Assembly: GCA_016748015.1 (NCBI GenBank)
Contig: JAAOMT010000512.1
Coordinates: forward strand, 1,610,554 to 1,674,553
Length of the DNA stretch: 64,000 nucleotides
Origin: Geosiphon pyriformis
Taxonomy: Eukaryota > Glomeromycota > Glomeromycetes > Archaeosporales > Geosiphonaceae
Direction of reading: 5' to 3'
Shown here: positions 11,948-24,398 of the stretch, one piece after another
How positions within the stretch are numbered: the stretch's first letter is position 1
Layout of the letters: each line of letters starts with the position of its first letter
Translations under genes and position numbers: made by a program
Notes under the pieces: generated by a model
Databases searched by the model: none
Told to the model about the DNA's origin: nothing
Seen by the model: only the letters and a program-made list of their open reading frames with translations

Positions 11948-12459
11948 CTATAGGAAGATAAAAAATTGGCTGCTTAAGTTTTGCGAGGAATAAGGACAAT
12001 GAAGGAACTCTTCCTCGGTTTGGACTTTTGAATCAAAAGACACATATGTTCAAAATGAAGAGTTTTATTTACATGGTTCAAGCTATAATTTTACAAAAGA
12101 ACTTTTGAATATATCGATTCCAAATCCGTAATTGTAATGACGATTAGAGTTTAATATTATAAACGTTATTATGGAAAAAAATTTTTAATGTTTATTTATT
12201 AATATTAAAAATAGTTGGAATTACGGATCAAAAACGTGATCTGTTCCGGAAAAACATAAATTCTTTTTGCCATGCTCTCACGCGACTTCCATCTTTGTCA
12301 GCATTAAACTTTTTAATTAATGGAAAATTCCAAGGGAGCTGTTGATAAAATTTGATCCGATATCTTTTTACCGTGTAGATCTCTAGAAATTTTCTACATA
12401 TAAAGTTGGCCTTGATGAAATGTCGGACCATTAAACCTTCACGAAATTTTTATTCTACA
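11948..12459. promoter_or_regulatory. Shared divergent promoter (LRR gene / MGST3)
   Basis: 512 bases separate two divergent start codons, so both promoters must lie here. A minus-strand frame of 67 codons (12431-12228) occupies part of it; its composition is protein-like (Arg/Lys/Phe-rich), but I recognise no family and it starts only 29 bases from the MGST3 start. It could be a very small gene or chance. Confidence 0.5.
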
Positions 12460-13246
12460 ATGACTACCACTATCTATGTTCCCCGTGAATACGGATATGT
12501 GAGCTTATGTTAAATATTACATTCTTTTCAAGTTTTACCACTTCATAAGTAAATTTTTTTTCATCTTACAGGTAATCGCCACCGGAATCGCTACCGCCTT
12601 TTTAAGCACCTATCTTGGCATTAAGGTAACAGGGTTCAGAAAAGAGGCTGGTGTACCATATCCGTATCGTAAGTATAAGTAAAAGGGTTAAAGACACAAA
12701 ATTCAAAAATTTTCATAAACAACGTCTTTTTAACTTGGTTGATTTTGAATGTAGTTTACGCTGAAAAATCTGAGGCTGAAAAAGACGTAAAGAAACATAC
12801 ATTCAATTGCTATCAACGCGCCCATCAGGTTTTTATTTTTTATTGAATGTTTGCTATAATTTGAATCACAATGGCTCAAAACTTTTATCTTATACTGCGG
12901 AAATTGTCAAATTAATGTGACTATTTGTTATTACCATAGAATATGCTGGAAAGTTATCCACAGACCTTATTTATGTTTGTATATCTTTGATTGAGGACAT
13001 TTTTTGATATTTTTTCTTTGAAACTAAATCGTTTAATTTTTCAAAAGGCTTGCTGTTGGGGGAATCCGATACCCGATAATCGCATCAATCGGTGGTCTAA
13101 TCTGGATCGCGGGTCGAATAGCGTATGCAAATGGTTATTATTCTGGTGAACCGCAGAAACGTTCGCATGGTAGATTTGGCTATTTGGGCGTGATTACGTT
13201 ATTGGGTGTCAGCATCGCTACTTCTGTCAATCTTTTGTTTGGCTAA
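12460..13246 (+). CDS. Microsomal glutathione S-transferase 3 (MAPEG family)
   Basis: Five exons: 12460-12498, 12572-12668, 12755-12828, 12940-12974 and 13048-13246, giving 147 residues, close to the ~150 usual for MGST3. MAPEG proteins are four-helix integral membrane enzymes that conjugate glutathione to lipid peroxides or leukotriene-type substrates in the ER or outer mitochondrial membrane. The family signature FNCYQRAHQNMLESYPQ spans exons 3 and 4. Hydrophobic helices are visible at GIATAFLSTYLG, SIGGLIWIAGRIAYANGYY and the C-terminal LGVITLLGVSIATSVNLLFG. The exon 4 donor was set at 12975 (GTTTGT) because the more typical GTATAT four bases on would break the frame. The identification is firm. 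Confidence 0.92.
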
Positions 13247-13558
13247 TTGATCAGTCGATTTTCGTGATTCAATTTCTTAATGTCAGTTATTTTAATACAA
13301 TATGGAAATTTTCGACATTCCTTAATAACGATATTATCGAGCAATTTGCAGAATATGTCTATTAGCAAACACCCACATTTAATGAAGAAAATAATTCTTA
13401 TACTTGGTGAAAAATAGTGGGTCGATTTCAAGATAATAATTCGATAACTGTTTTTAATGTGATGTCCAGTCATTATTAATGAAACATAGGGAAATGCTAA
13501 AAGGTTTATAGTTCAGAATTGTATGTAGTAACTCAATGCCTTTTGTGAATAATAAAAT
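13247..13558. other. Short convergent intergenic region
   Basis: 312 AT-rich bases between the stop of MGST3 (+) and the stop of the EF-Tu gene (-). It would hold both 3' ends. No gene is seen; the frame at 13243-13473 is not protein-like. Confidence 0.6.
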
Positions 13559-15621
13559 CTACTCAAGGATTTGCGTAATGACACCTAGAGTTTTTAAAAT
13601 ATATTATTTGATCAATCAAAATAATTTATACGTGAATTTCCCAAGTCAATAAAAAACAAAAGAATCACCTACCCGTTCCAACTGTTTTACCACCTTCTCG
13701 TACTGTGAACCGCAATCCGGGCTCAATAGCCATATCGTGCACAAGCTCACATTTAAGCGTAACATTGTCCCCAGGCATCACCAATTTCTCTTGTGCATTT
13801 TCTGTGCCTTCTGGATGCGAGAGCACCACAGTAACATCCGAAGTTCGGAAAAACATTTGAGGTCTATATGATTGCATGAACGGTGTATGTCTTCCACCTT
13901 CCTCTTTCGTCAACACGTACATTTGTGCTAAAAATTTTTTATGTGATTTCACAGTTCCCGGAGCACAAAGGACTTGTCCTCTTCGGATTTGTTCACGTTT
14001 CACACCACGCAATAATGCACCCATATTATCACCAGCCATTCCTTTATCCAGCTCTTTATGAAACATTTCAACGCCAGTAAGGGTAGTTTTCAAAGTTGGA
14101 CCCATACCAACAATCTCAACTTCTTGACCTTTAAGACATGTACCTCGTTCAACTCGACCAGTGGCAACAGTACCGCGACCAGAGATGGAAAATACATCTG
14201 AAAAATAAAAAAGTAAGAATAAATTCTAATGATATCGATTTGATTCTTATCTATATACCTTCAACCGGCATTAAAAATGGTTTATCGAAATCTCTCAGCG
14301 GGGTTGGTATATGTGAGTCGACAGCATCCATTAATTTCCATATTGCCTCCTCTCCAATATTGGGATCCCGACCTTCTAATGCCGCAAGTGCAGAACCTTC
14401 AACTATAGGTGTGTTCTCACCATCGTACCCATATTGTCCCAATAAATCACGCATCTCCAATTCAACAAGTTCTAACATTTCTGGATCATCAATCATATCT
14501 ACTTTATTGATAAATACGACTAAAGATCCTACACCAACTTGACGAGCAAGCAATAGATGTTCACGTGTTTGAGGCATTTGACCGTCAGTAGCTGATACAA
14601 CAATAATTGCCCCATCCATCTATAACCAAATATATTGAAGAGAATTAGGGCGTTTCAAATAATCTTTTCGATAATGTCATTGTTCCCTTACCTGAGCCGC
14701 GCCAGTAATCATATTTTTGATGTAATCAGCATGCCCAGGACAATCAACATGCGCGTAATGCCTTTCTTTTGTCTCATATTCAACGTGGGCTGTGGCTATG
14801 GTAATACCTCTAGCCTTTTCTTCGGGCGCCTTGTCAATTTCACTATAATCTTTAAATTGAGCTTGACCCCTACTGGCAAGACACTTTGTAATCGCAGCAG
14901 TCAAAGTAGTTTTTCCATGATCGACATGTCCAATTGTGCCAATATTCACGTGTGGTTTTCCCCGTTTAAACTTGGCCGTTTCCGTAGCGTAATGTCTCGT
15001 TGCTGCTTCATAAAATTTAGGAGAAATCAGGAATCAAATTTCCGAAAAAATAGCATTGAAATAAAGGAAAAGTTTTATCTGACCATGTTTTGTCAGGAGA
15101 ATTCTGCTTATCGAGGTCGTTGGTATGTGTGAGGAATATTTTATAAAGTGACTAGTAGTGGCGGCCTATACGGAAATCAAGGCATGAATTGACCAAATTT
15201 CAATCTGGATCATCACGAATCAATAAAAATAGTTTTATTGCGATTCACTAAATCATCGGATTTCTCAGCATATATCTCCGGTTCTTTATCAAATTCACAT
15301 TAAATATCCAATCGAATGAAACTCGAGCAAAAAGCAAATGACAATCAAAAGTCATTAAAGAAAAAGATGATAGGGCAATTTCACAAACCTACCAGATTCG
15401 CTTTGTTGATGGTTGAGAGAAAGGAAATACGAGAACCTTATTAAGAAATAATGATTTTGATAGGGTTCAAAATAATTGTCATTCTACTTTTCTTCTTGCA
15501 GCTTGGACTTACGTCGAGTAGCTGAGCCTTTAAGACTACCACTAGTTAAGCTCCTTTTGGCAAGAAATGGACATGAGCCTGACCCTATGAGCTTTTTAAC
15601 ACCACTTTTAACGGTTAACAT
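13559..15621 (-). CDS. TUF1: Mitochondrial translation elongation factor EF-Tu
   Basis: Five exons: 15621-15513, 15005-14692, 14619-14259, 14197-13673 and 13584-13559, giving 444 residues. EF-Tu is the GTPase that delivers aminoacyl-tRNA to the mitochondrial ribosome. The G-domain motifs are complete: [10 protein letters not shown] (P-loop), [13 protein letters not shown] (switch I), DCPGHADY (switch II) and NKVDM. The N-terminal ~45 residues are basic and Ser-rich with no acidic residue early on, as expected for a mitochondrial presequence. Domains 2 and 3 follow ([29 protein letters not shown]). The last exon is only 26 bases and supplies the C-terminal VITQILE; without it the chain would stop at a stray TGA in intron 4. 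The gene is divergent from Snx4. The identification is firm. Confidence 0.95.
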
Positions 15622-15879
15622 TGTGAAAATTTTCTATACTGCGAAAGCCTCCTGAGAAAGCAATCTTCCAAAAAATCGAGCAGTGATTTCCAAAAAATTT
15701 TATGACTCACACGCAAGCACTGTAGAACAAACTAGTAAAGACTAGCGGCCAATGAAAGTGTATAACATATAACACTCACATTATCAATGAATAAAACTAT
15801 ATATAAATTTCAAGTCACCTAACTAGGATACCTTATACCCTTATAGCCAATTCGATCGCTGAATTACTTCTAAAAGAAA
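15622..15879. promoter_or_regulatory. Shared divergent promoter (EF-Tu / Snx4)
   Basis: Only 258 bases separate the start codons of EF-Tu (-) and Snx4 (+), so both genes are transcribed from this interval. I see no unambiguous TATA box, although AT-rich runs occur near 15770-15815. Confidence 0.6.
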
Positions 15880-18242
15880 ATGGATTTCAATGAAGAGGAA
15901 TATAGTAGCGTTTCTTGGGATACTTCTGCGACAGACTTGAAACCGGATGTTTTGTCTGACGAAGAAAGCACTCCCCCCCAAGGACGACATTCTTCGGCTT
16001 CGGAATTCAACGAGCTTGACGAATCCGTCTACTCGGTATGTCAGCAAATAAAATGACATTATCAAACCACTCAAATAATTTTGAAAAAATTATTTGCTTA
16101 TTCCCTCAGATACGCTTTTCAATTTGACAATTATGATTAAATCCTGCATAGAACGTAGCTGCCTCCAATATACTTCAGAATTCAAATTTTGGTCCTGATA
16201 TGGATACACCGGAAGATGAATCTTTACAGCCATATTTATTGTCGGTGGAGGTTCCCACGGCTTTTCCTATGACTATTACGGTCACTGATCCATTGAAAGA
16301 ACTTGATGGAACAAAGGATGCCTTTATTTCTTATCTGATAACTACTAAGGTAGGTTATATAAATTTAATCAACCAAATACCTTGGAGAAAATCTTCTTCC
16401 ACCTATTGTCCAACATATTTCGGCTTTAAGCTTAAGATATAACCGCTTTCAGACCACCTCAGACACATTTATTGCTCCAACGGTGACGGTGCGACGTAGA
16501 TTTCAAGATTTCGTCTGGCTGCATAATGCTCTTAGTAGGGACTTTGCAGCTTGTGTGGTTCCTCCTTTACCTGACAAACATCGAATGGGTACGTACATAT
16601 TGGCTATAATATCTAATATGTTTCTTTCTGCAATTTTTCTAATGTAATTGAACTGTACCAGAGTATATCACTGGAGATCGATTTGCCCCCGAATTTGTAG
16701 AAAAACGTCGTGCTAGGTATGAATCGAATCTTTTATCACAAAGTTTTTATTATAATTAAATTTTAATTTTTTTCTTAAACCTCTATCCTGTCACATAGTT
16801 TGCAAAGATTATTGCAAAGATTAGGACGCCATCCGACACTACAAAAAAGCGAATATTTTAGAATATTTTTGGAATCAAGAGAATGGGTATATAAGGGCGA
16901 AGTGGAGGCTTAAATTTAATCAGGGTGTTTTAATTTAACGCCTCATTGTATCTGAAAAATTTAGAATGCTGAATCGCTATACAGGCAAAAAAGGGGGGAT
17001 GGAGTTTTTGAAAATTTGGGTGACGCCCTTCTTAACGCATTTTCAAAGATTAAAAAGCCGGATGTCAGATTCATCGAAATCAAAGAACATGTCGATAAAC
17101 TTGAAGAAAATATAGAAACAGTTGACAGACTTTATCAAAAGATTCTGAAGAGACAAACAGGCAAGTTCAAAAGATATTTACTCAATTTGTTTTTGGGTTG
17201 GTTTGCAAATTTCATTTTTAGTATTTTAACAGATTTAGAGGCAGATTACACAGAATTCGGTTCCAGTATTGCGGGTTTGGGCGCTTTAGAAACGGGGATC
17301 ACGGATTCTTTAGAAAAATTTGGCACTACTATTGTCAAGTTTTCAGAGGCTTGGAAACAAATGGTTTGCCATTTCTTCCCGCACATAATAATAAGGTATA
17401 AGGAATAAAAAGTTGCCACCTCATTGGTATACTGCTTTTGCACTTTTCATCCTCAGACGGAGCGTGAGGAACATGAATATCTCACGCAAACTAGGGAATT
17501 TTTGTCATATTGCCGTTGCGTCAAGGTTGGTCAGGTATTTTTGGACTTATTTTGGGTGTTTCAGGCTTATGACAAACGAATTTATTATCATCTAATTTTT
17601 CATCCGTTACGCTTCTGGACCATTTTTCTTCCTTACACAAAGAATGTCCTCAAACTACGGGACCAAAAGCAAGTAGATTTCGAGGCACTCTCCGATTACC
17701 TGCAAAACGCAATAACAGAGCGTGAAAATCTGGTGAGCACTGGAAAATCATCGACCGGGTTCTCCGCGTTTGTACGAGAAAAGGTGGATAACATTAAAGG
17801 TGTAGATCAAGAACGTGCAAAACAAGAACGATTAGCAAGATTGGACGCCAAAATTTCTGAGGTAAGGAAACGAGAATTAATCATTTCAATAACCTTTACT
17901 TTAAATTTTTTTCTTGATACTTTACTTTTATTCACCAAAAACAACTAGCTTAAAGAGGAAGTGGAAGGCAGCAACGATATTTCAAATTCTTTTTCCGGAG
18001 AAGTTGCCAAGGAATATGAGATATTTCAAGGTGCAAAAGCTGTAGAGTTAAAAGAGTCTTTGCTATCGTATACAGATAGCCATGTGGAATTTTATCGAAA
18101 GGTATTTTAATTTATGACATATTATCGTTTCATTTATTAATTAGCAGTTTTCAAAACTAACAATATACCTTTTTGTGTAAAGGGGATTAATCTCTGGGAA
18201 GAAATAATCCCAATGTTGGAAGATATCAAGGTTCAAGTTTAA
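15880..18242 (+). CDS. SNX4: Sorting nexin Snx4/Atg24-like (PX-BAR)
   Basis: Eleven exons: 15880-16035, 16152-16349, 16453-16588, 16662-16716, 16799-16886, 16965-17160, 17233-17363, 17457-17525, 17643-17861, 17949-18101 and 18183-18242, giving 486 residues. Snx4 binds PtdIns3P on early endosomes, recycles SNAREs to the Golgi and takes part in selective autophagy. An acidic N-terminus leads into a PX domain (about 70-190) with TVRRRFQDFVWLH, VVPPLPDKHRMEYI and FVEKRRASLQRLLQRL. A BAR-type helical region follows, with NLGDALLNAFSKIKKPDVRF and HVDKLEENIETVDRLYQKI. The intron after 17160 starts with GCAAGT and is a GC-AG intron; a GT reading would leave the frame closed. Assignment to Snx4 over other PX-BAR nexins rests on the KKPD-F-E block and is likely. 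Confidence 0.88.
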
Positions 18243-19713
18243 GCAATATTTGATAAATTTGCCCTTGATTAGTATTGAATGAACACTATTTAATTGATTT
18301 TTGATTGATTTATATCTTTGATTTAGCTTTTTTGCTATAGTAATTTATGTAGATTATTAATAACATTCTTTTAATCGTTTTTTATAATTCCTCTTCATCA
18401 ATTGGGACTGAAAGCCAAAATATAAAATTGATAAGAGATTACAAACACGAAAGTAATGATTCGATCCGAATGGAATTTTTGCCGCGTAAATTCGCCCGAT
18501 TCAATAACTCTAATCCTGGTGGCAAGGATTAACCTTTCTCTTCATCCCACATGGTCTTACCTCTCATTTACCTGTTAACTGCCAGCTTTTTCGAGAACAG
18601 GAACGGTGTACAGGATTTCCCAAGGTAACTTGAATGACGTATCATGAACAGGTATATTATTGTTTGGCTAATGGTTTATAGTCGTCATTTGTTGCAAACC
18701 AATTCGAGTTCTAAGTCATTCAAAAGGAGTTTCGGTGTTTTATTTTAAAGGTCCTATTTCATATTAGGATAAAAAAATATTTCATAATCGTGTGAAGATT
18801 GTGAAAAAATAAATTTCTCAAAATATAAATTTATTTTTCATATATTGTATATGGCTAATAATTTATTTGATTATATTAATTTTTAAAATTAATAAAGCTA
18901 AAATAATTTTATTATTGTCTATTAGTTAATTATTATGTTTTTCTTTTTAGACAAATAAATCAATAAACAAAATTTATTAAAATCTTTGCTTAAAATATTG
19001 AAATTTTTATTTTAATAAATATATTACTTTTATTATTATAATCGTTATTATTAAAACACAAAACAATATTTTTAAATATAAAACATTTTAAAAAAATCTG
19101 ATTAAAAAATATTTTATGCAAATTTTAAACAATAAAAAAAATTATTAATAGTAAATAATTTTTTATAAAATTAATTTTAATAAAACAATTGTTATAAATG
19201 CAACTAGATATATTTATTTTTTTATTAATATTTTATATAATATTTTTTAATATTTTATTTTTAAATTTATAATTTAATAAAATTTACATACAATTTTTTT
19301 ATTGATTATTATTATTATTATTATTAAAGTTAACAAAAACCAGTAATTCTATAAATTATTTGAATTTGATTGAGAAAATATTATATTTTGTATTATCTTT
19401 GAATTTAAAATTATATTAGTAATAATTATTTTTAATAATCAATTATTTCATACAAATTTATGTCAATTATAAAATTTTCAATTTATTGATTCTTATAATT
19501 ATAATAATATTTCTTTATTTATACACATAAATAAAAGTTTAAAATTTATTTTAAACAATAATTAAATAAATTTATTAATTCACATTAAATATAACAATAC
19601 AGCTGGTTACAATCTCCTAAAAAAAATATCATAATTGGTTGCAACTAGTAAAGATTTCGATTGTATTATTTAATAAATTTTTTTTAATTCAAATAACCAA
19701 TAGAATTCACAAA
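18243..19713. other. Intergenic, very AT-rich; no gene seen
   Basis: The first ~500 bases are probably the Snx4 3' region. From about 18780 to 19600 the sequence is almost only A and T, with runs of TTATT and AATAA, and has no frame with normal composition. The last ~100 bases form the Utp22 promoter and leader. Confidence 0.6.
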
Positions 19714-22700
19714 ATGGAAGCTTTTGAGAGTAAAGAAAATCAACAAAAAAAAACGTCTCTTGAAAAGCCTGGCTTAGCCTCCCTCCCAAAAAGCGATGAG
19801 ACACTTCTGTATAAACCACCTACAAACGAAGAGATTCAGGAACTAAAAGCTATAACGGATCTTTACAAATCGAACCTTTTTAAGCTTAAAGTAATTCAAC
19901 GTTGGGTTTGGGGTTTATTAGAATCAGAAGCATTAGGCTCATAACCTTACTATTATTATCCTTATTATTCTTATTATTATATGTTTTATTGAATGTAGCT
20001 TCATCCGCTCATAACTTTATTATTGGCATCATTCCTTCGAATTAGATCGATGAAGTCTTGTCTGAAGTTAAGATTGATTATGAAAAAGTCAAAAGTTTGG
20101 AATACATTTTGGAACATTTAAAACAAGTCTTCGACAACATTCCTGATTATCCTGAGGCTTCGGTAAGTTTAACCAATTTTTGTGATCGCGATCACCTTAA
20201 ATTCATCTAAACAAAATTGAAATAGATTACTCAAATCAAATCGCAAATGAGAAAGAAACACAAAATAATCATACCATTCCCGGAACCTCCCCCAAAAAAC
20301 GATATACAATATAAATTCGGTTTCAAAAAACCAACCTCGATCCATTTAATTGGCAGTTACCCGTTAAATACGGTTGCTCGTAGTCGTACTGGTTTTAATC
20401 TTGATGTCGCCGTCGTGATGCCAAGTGTAAGAAAATTTCTTCACGCCTAATCGATCAAACAAATATATATATAAGCTTTCTCAAATCTCAAATCAACTTT
20501 CCACTGGATCTAGTCCCTTTTTCAAGAAAAAGATTATCTAAATTATCGCTATTTTTACAAAAGGGCCTATTATCTTTCTGTTCTAGCCGTCTCACTAAAA
20601 CCTATCCAGACAAAGATAAACATCAATGTCGAATTTTCGGCTCATAATGGTGATAGAAGACGACCGATCCTTGTGATAAGACCTTTAGAAAGTATATAGA
20701 GACTTCAACCGATTTCATTTCAAGGATATTTGTCTTGATGGTTTTAAAATCTTTCAACCGTTTTCTCCTATAGGTATCCACAATGTTAGATGCATGATTC
20801 GAATTTTTCTTTGCATACCTCCAGATTTATTTCCTATTCGTCGCCTTGCACCCTCTCGAAATAATGTGCGGCCCCCAAACATTGAAGAAAATGACAATTT
20901 AAATCTAAACGCAGAAAAAGATTCTGCTAATATATTTTCCCCTACACCACAATACAACCTTGCGATTTTGCAAGACGCCTATTTCATACCTCATCTTCTC
21001 TTCTTGCATCAACAGAATAAAGTTTGCCCTGCGTTCAAAGATGCCTGTTTATTAGCGAAAGTTTGGTTAAATCAAAGAGGGATTGGTTCTGATAAAGATG
21101 GTGAATTCAACGGTTTCCTTTGGACGATGTTGATGGCCTTCTTGCTCGATGGGGGAGGAGGAGGTACAAAAGTAGGAAAGAGATTGGGCAATGGCTTTAG
21201 TTCATATCAATTGATAAAAGGGACCATGGAATTTCTTGGTAATAACTCTTGAATGATATTTCAATATTTCTTGACAATTTACCTAAGTTTTACCCACTTA
21301 TCAAAATTTTATATAGCAAATCATGATTTCATACAGCAGCCAATTTTCATGAACGAATCTGAGTTAAACGAAGAGGTCTATAAAGAATTTAAATATGCTC
21401 GAAAGTCCATCCAATATTTACAAATTCTAAAAAATTTTCCATTTTCTTTGATCATAGTTCTCAGCACAAGCTTTCACCGAAAATTTTGATGTTGTCTTCG
21501 TTGATAAACATTGTCGACTCAATCTTTTTGGTGGCCTATCACGTGCCAAGCTTGATCAGGCAAGCGATTCTCATTTGCAAAAATAAGTGATAACAATTAT
21601 ATTCATATCAAACCGTTGATGATTTATTCATGTACTTGTCCATGAAACAGGTACAATACGAGGCGAGATTGGCGATGAAGTATTTCAACGAAAAAGATGA
21701 TCATTTCGAATCATTATTTTTGCGTAAAGTTGATGACAAAAAGCTAAGATATGATAATGTGGCAAAGTGAGAGAAAAATGAAAATTCATCGCCTTAAGTT
21801 CTTTATTATTATTTTTCTAAAATCGTATGTATTTCATCACCAATTAGAATTTCCATGATTCCTAGTAAATATTCTTTATACGATCAAACCGCCAAGTTGG
21901 ATTTCCCCCACCAATTTTCTCACTTTTCCAGAATGATGCCTGTTTTACTCAAACAAAGTCTTACAGACAGGGTTAAATTGATAACCACCGAACATGAACC
22001 ATTACCATTTTGGTCTATTTCTGAAGACCCTCCAAATTATTCATCCATCGCACTATTTCTGGGAATTATTCTTAACCAAGAACAATGTAGTCGTCTTGTT
22101 GATTACGGGCCTACTCCCGAGGATGAAATAGCCGCAGGAAAATTTCGGAGGTTATGGGGTAACAAGGCTGAGGTTCGTCGTTTTCAAGACGGCAGCATAT
22201 TAGAGTCTGTTGTATGGGAGAGTGCACAAGGATTTGAATCGCGAAATCTAATAGTGAGTCATATAATAATTCACATATTAAACCATCACTTTGGGATTAA
22301 AGAGGATCATGGGTTACTATATTGGGCGGGACAATTGAACGTATTCCTTCGAGCCAATCCCAACATTCCCCGAAGTCTAAGTAAACCCGAGATCGAGGTA
22401 CAAGGTTTCCAACCTGTGATGATGGCCTATCAAAGATTGGTAAAAGAGCTCAAGACAGTCGAAAATATACCGTTAAGAATTTCCAGCATAAAAGCAGCCA
22501 GTTCTATGCTAAGATATTCTTCGGTGGTCCTTCCTCAACCTCGTACTATTGAATGTTTGACCCCTGGTAATGGAAAGGTTCCTCCTTTTATCGAACCTAT
22601 TGAGATCATTATTCAGTTTGAAAGCTCGGGCAAATGGCCGGATAATCTTGTCGCCATTCAAAAAATGAAAATTGCATTTTATCTTCGACTTCGGGAACAG

Positions 22701-24185
22701 TTGAAACAGCAGAATCATGGCACTTTTGCACAGGTGGTGACCGATAACAAAAATTCAATTCTATCCAACACCTACTTGGATATATTCGCTTCCACTGGAT
22801 ACGCTTTTCGATGTCGTATTCACCATGACCGAGAAAAATTTTTATTAGAACGTGGAATCAAAGATAAAAAATCGACTCCAATCCAAATAGATGCATATAA
22901 TGGGGCTTTATGTCTTTATAAAAGGCTTTTTGAAGAGCTCCCAATGCATACTTCTAATATTCACGCTCTCTGCAGCAAGTTTCCATCATTGTCAGCAACG
23001 ATTCGACTTGTGAAAAGGTTCATGAGCTCTCACCTTCTCCTTCCGCACATAGACGAAGAAACAATTGAACTCTTATGTGCGGGAATATATTTAGAAACTA
23101 GTCCCTGGGATGTTCCTTCAAGTGGATTTGCAGGCTTTTTCAGAGTACTCTCATTAATATCTCGCTGGGATTTTCTTAATGAACCCTTGATTATAGACTT
23201 CAATGGCAGTATGTCATCAGAAACCAAGAATGTAATTGAACAGCAATTTAAATTCTTCAGGCAGCAAGAAAGGGACAATCTTAATGATTCCGTAATGTTT
23301 ATTGTTACTTCCGATAATCCGCTCTTAAACTGGGCAAAAAATAAACCAACTAGATTGGTGACATTCAGAATCAAAGAATTAGCAAATCTTGCGCTTCACT
23401 ATATGGATCAGGTCATAGAAAATTCGGAGGATAAGAAATTTGAGGTTCCATCCATTTTCTTTTTTAATATTATTGATTTTTTTGTCACAACCAATTCCCT
23501 AAACAAAAAATAATTCTGGTTGTAGATATTTTTTGCTACCGATATGAGCGTCTACGATGTAATCATTCATCTGGATCCTTCATGTTGTTCACGATACTAC
23601 CAAAACCGTCTAGCTAACCCTCAGTACATACCTGAACAAGATAAAGATAAAAAAATGGCAAGTTATCAAGGGGAAATTTTTTTCATAGGCTACGATCCCG
23701 TTGATTGCTATTTGAACGAATTGAAGGTAGGCTTCCTGTGGATACATTGATATTTCAACTAGATAAAGAAGCCTAATTTGGGATCAATACTTTTCTTCTC
23801 AGAGATTATATTCGGATATAGCTCTATTTTTTCATGATCGTTACGGCGGTGATTTTATAGGGGTGCTTTGGGTACCTATGGAATTAAGTGCACGATCATG
23901 GAAGGTTAACTTAGGTTTCTCAAGTGCCTTGAAAGAATTGGTAGAGAATGAGGGTGAAGATGCGAAGGTATTTGCTGACGTTTGTCACATGCTATAAATG
24001 TCTTTGGTTTTAGATAATAAATATCCGGTACAATTTTTTAGAATCCTAAAGCAGGAAACAACGCTACCAGTCCTCTTAAATCTTTGTCATCCAAAATCGT
24101 GGTTCCCAACCATCCCTCGATAATTGCAAATATAGAAAGGCTCGGTGTTGGCTTAGTAACCAAAATAGAAGTTTTGCAGGGATAA
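19714..24185 (+). CDS. UTP22: U3 snoRNP component Utp22 / NOL6 (Nrap)
   Basis: Twelve exons: 19714-19890, 20046-20162, 20226-20426, 20514-20691, 20774-21238, 21317-21375, 21458-21559, 21651-21766, 21848-23444, 23526-23726, 23803-23967 and 24042-24185, giving 1173 residues, the normal size for this family. Utp22 is a nucleolar small-subunit processome protein that works with Rrp7 and casein kinase 2 in pre-18S rRNA processing. Nrap landmarks include THE LIGSYPLNTVAR-type entry (HLIGSYPLNTVARS), RRLAPSRNNVRP, DACLLAKVWLNQRGIG, FNGFLWTMLMAFLLDGG, WGNKAEVRRFQDGSILESVVW and, near the end, YSDIALFFHDRYGGDFIGV then VVPNHPSIIANIERLG. The intron after 21559 begins GCAAGC and is best read as GC-AG. Exon 6 was ended at 21375 for phase, so that boundary is less certain. 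Family identity is firm. Confidence 0.92.
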
Positions 24186-24398
24186 TAAATAGTTAATTTT
24201 CTTTATGGGTAATACTTTGCCACAACATAACTGCCACTCATAGAATATTTGAATAAGCCAATTAAACTGGGTCCGAATCGAGTTTTTTTACAATGATATA
24301 TTATAGGATAATAATCCCAGTCAAACAGACTTGGTTTGTACTCTGCTCCACCATTCGCACATAACACTCTCCATCTCGATTACGTAGAAAACTCAATA

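Noticed and set aside
14138-15132. Plus-strand frames opposite the EF-Tu gene
   Set aside because: They are shadows of a highly conserved minus-strand gene and have no family resemblance of their own.
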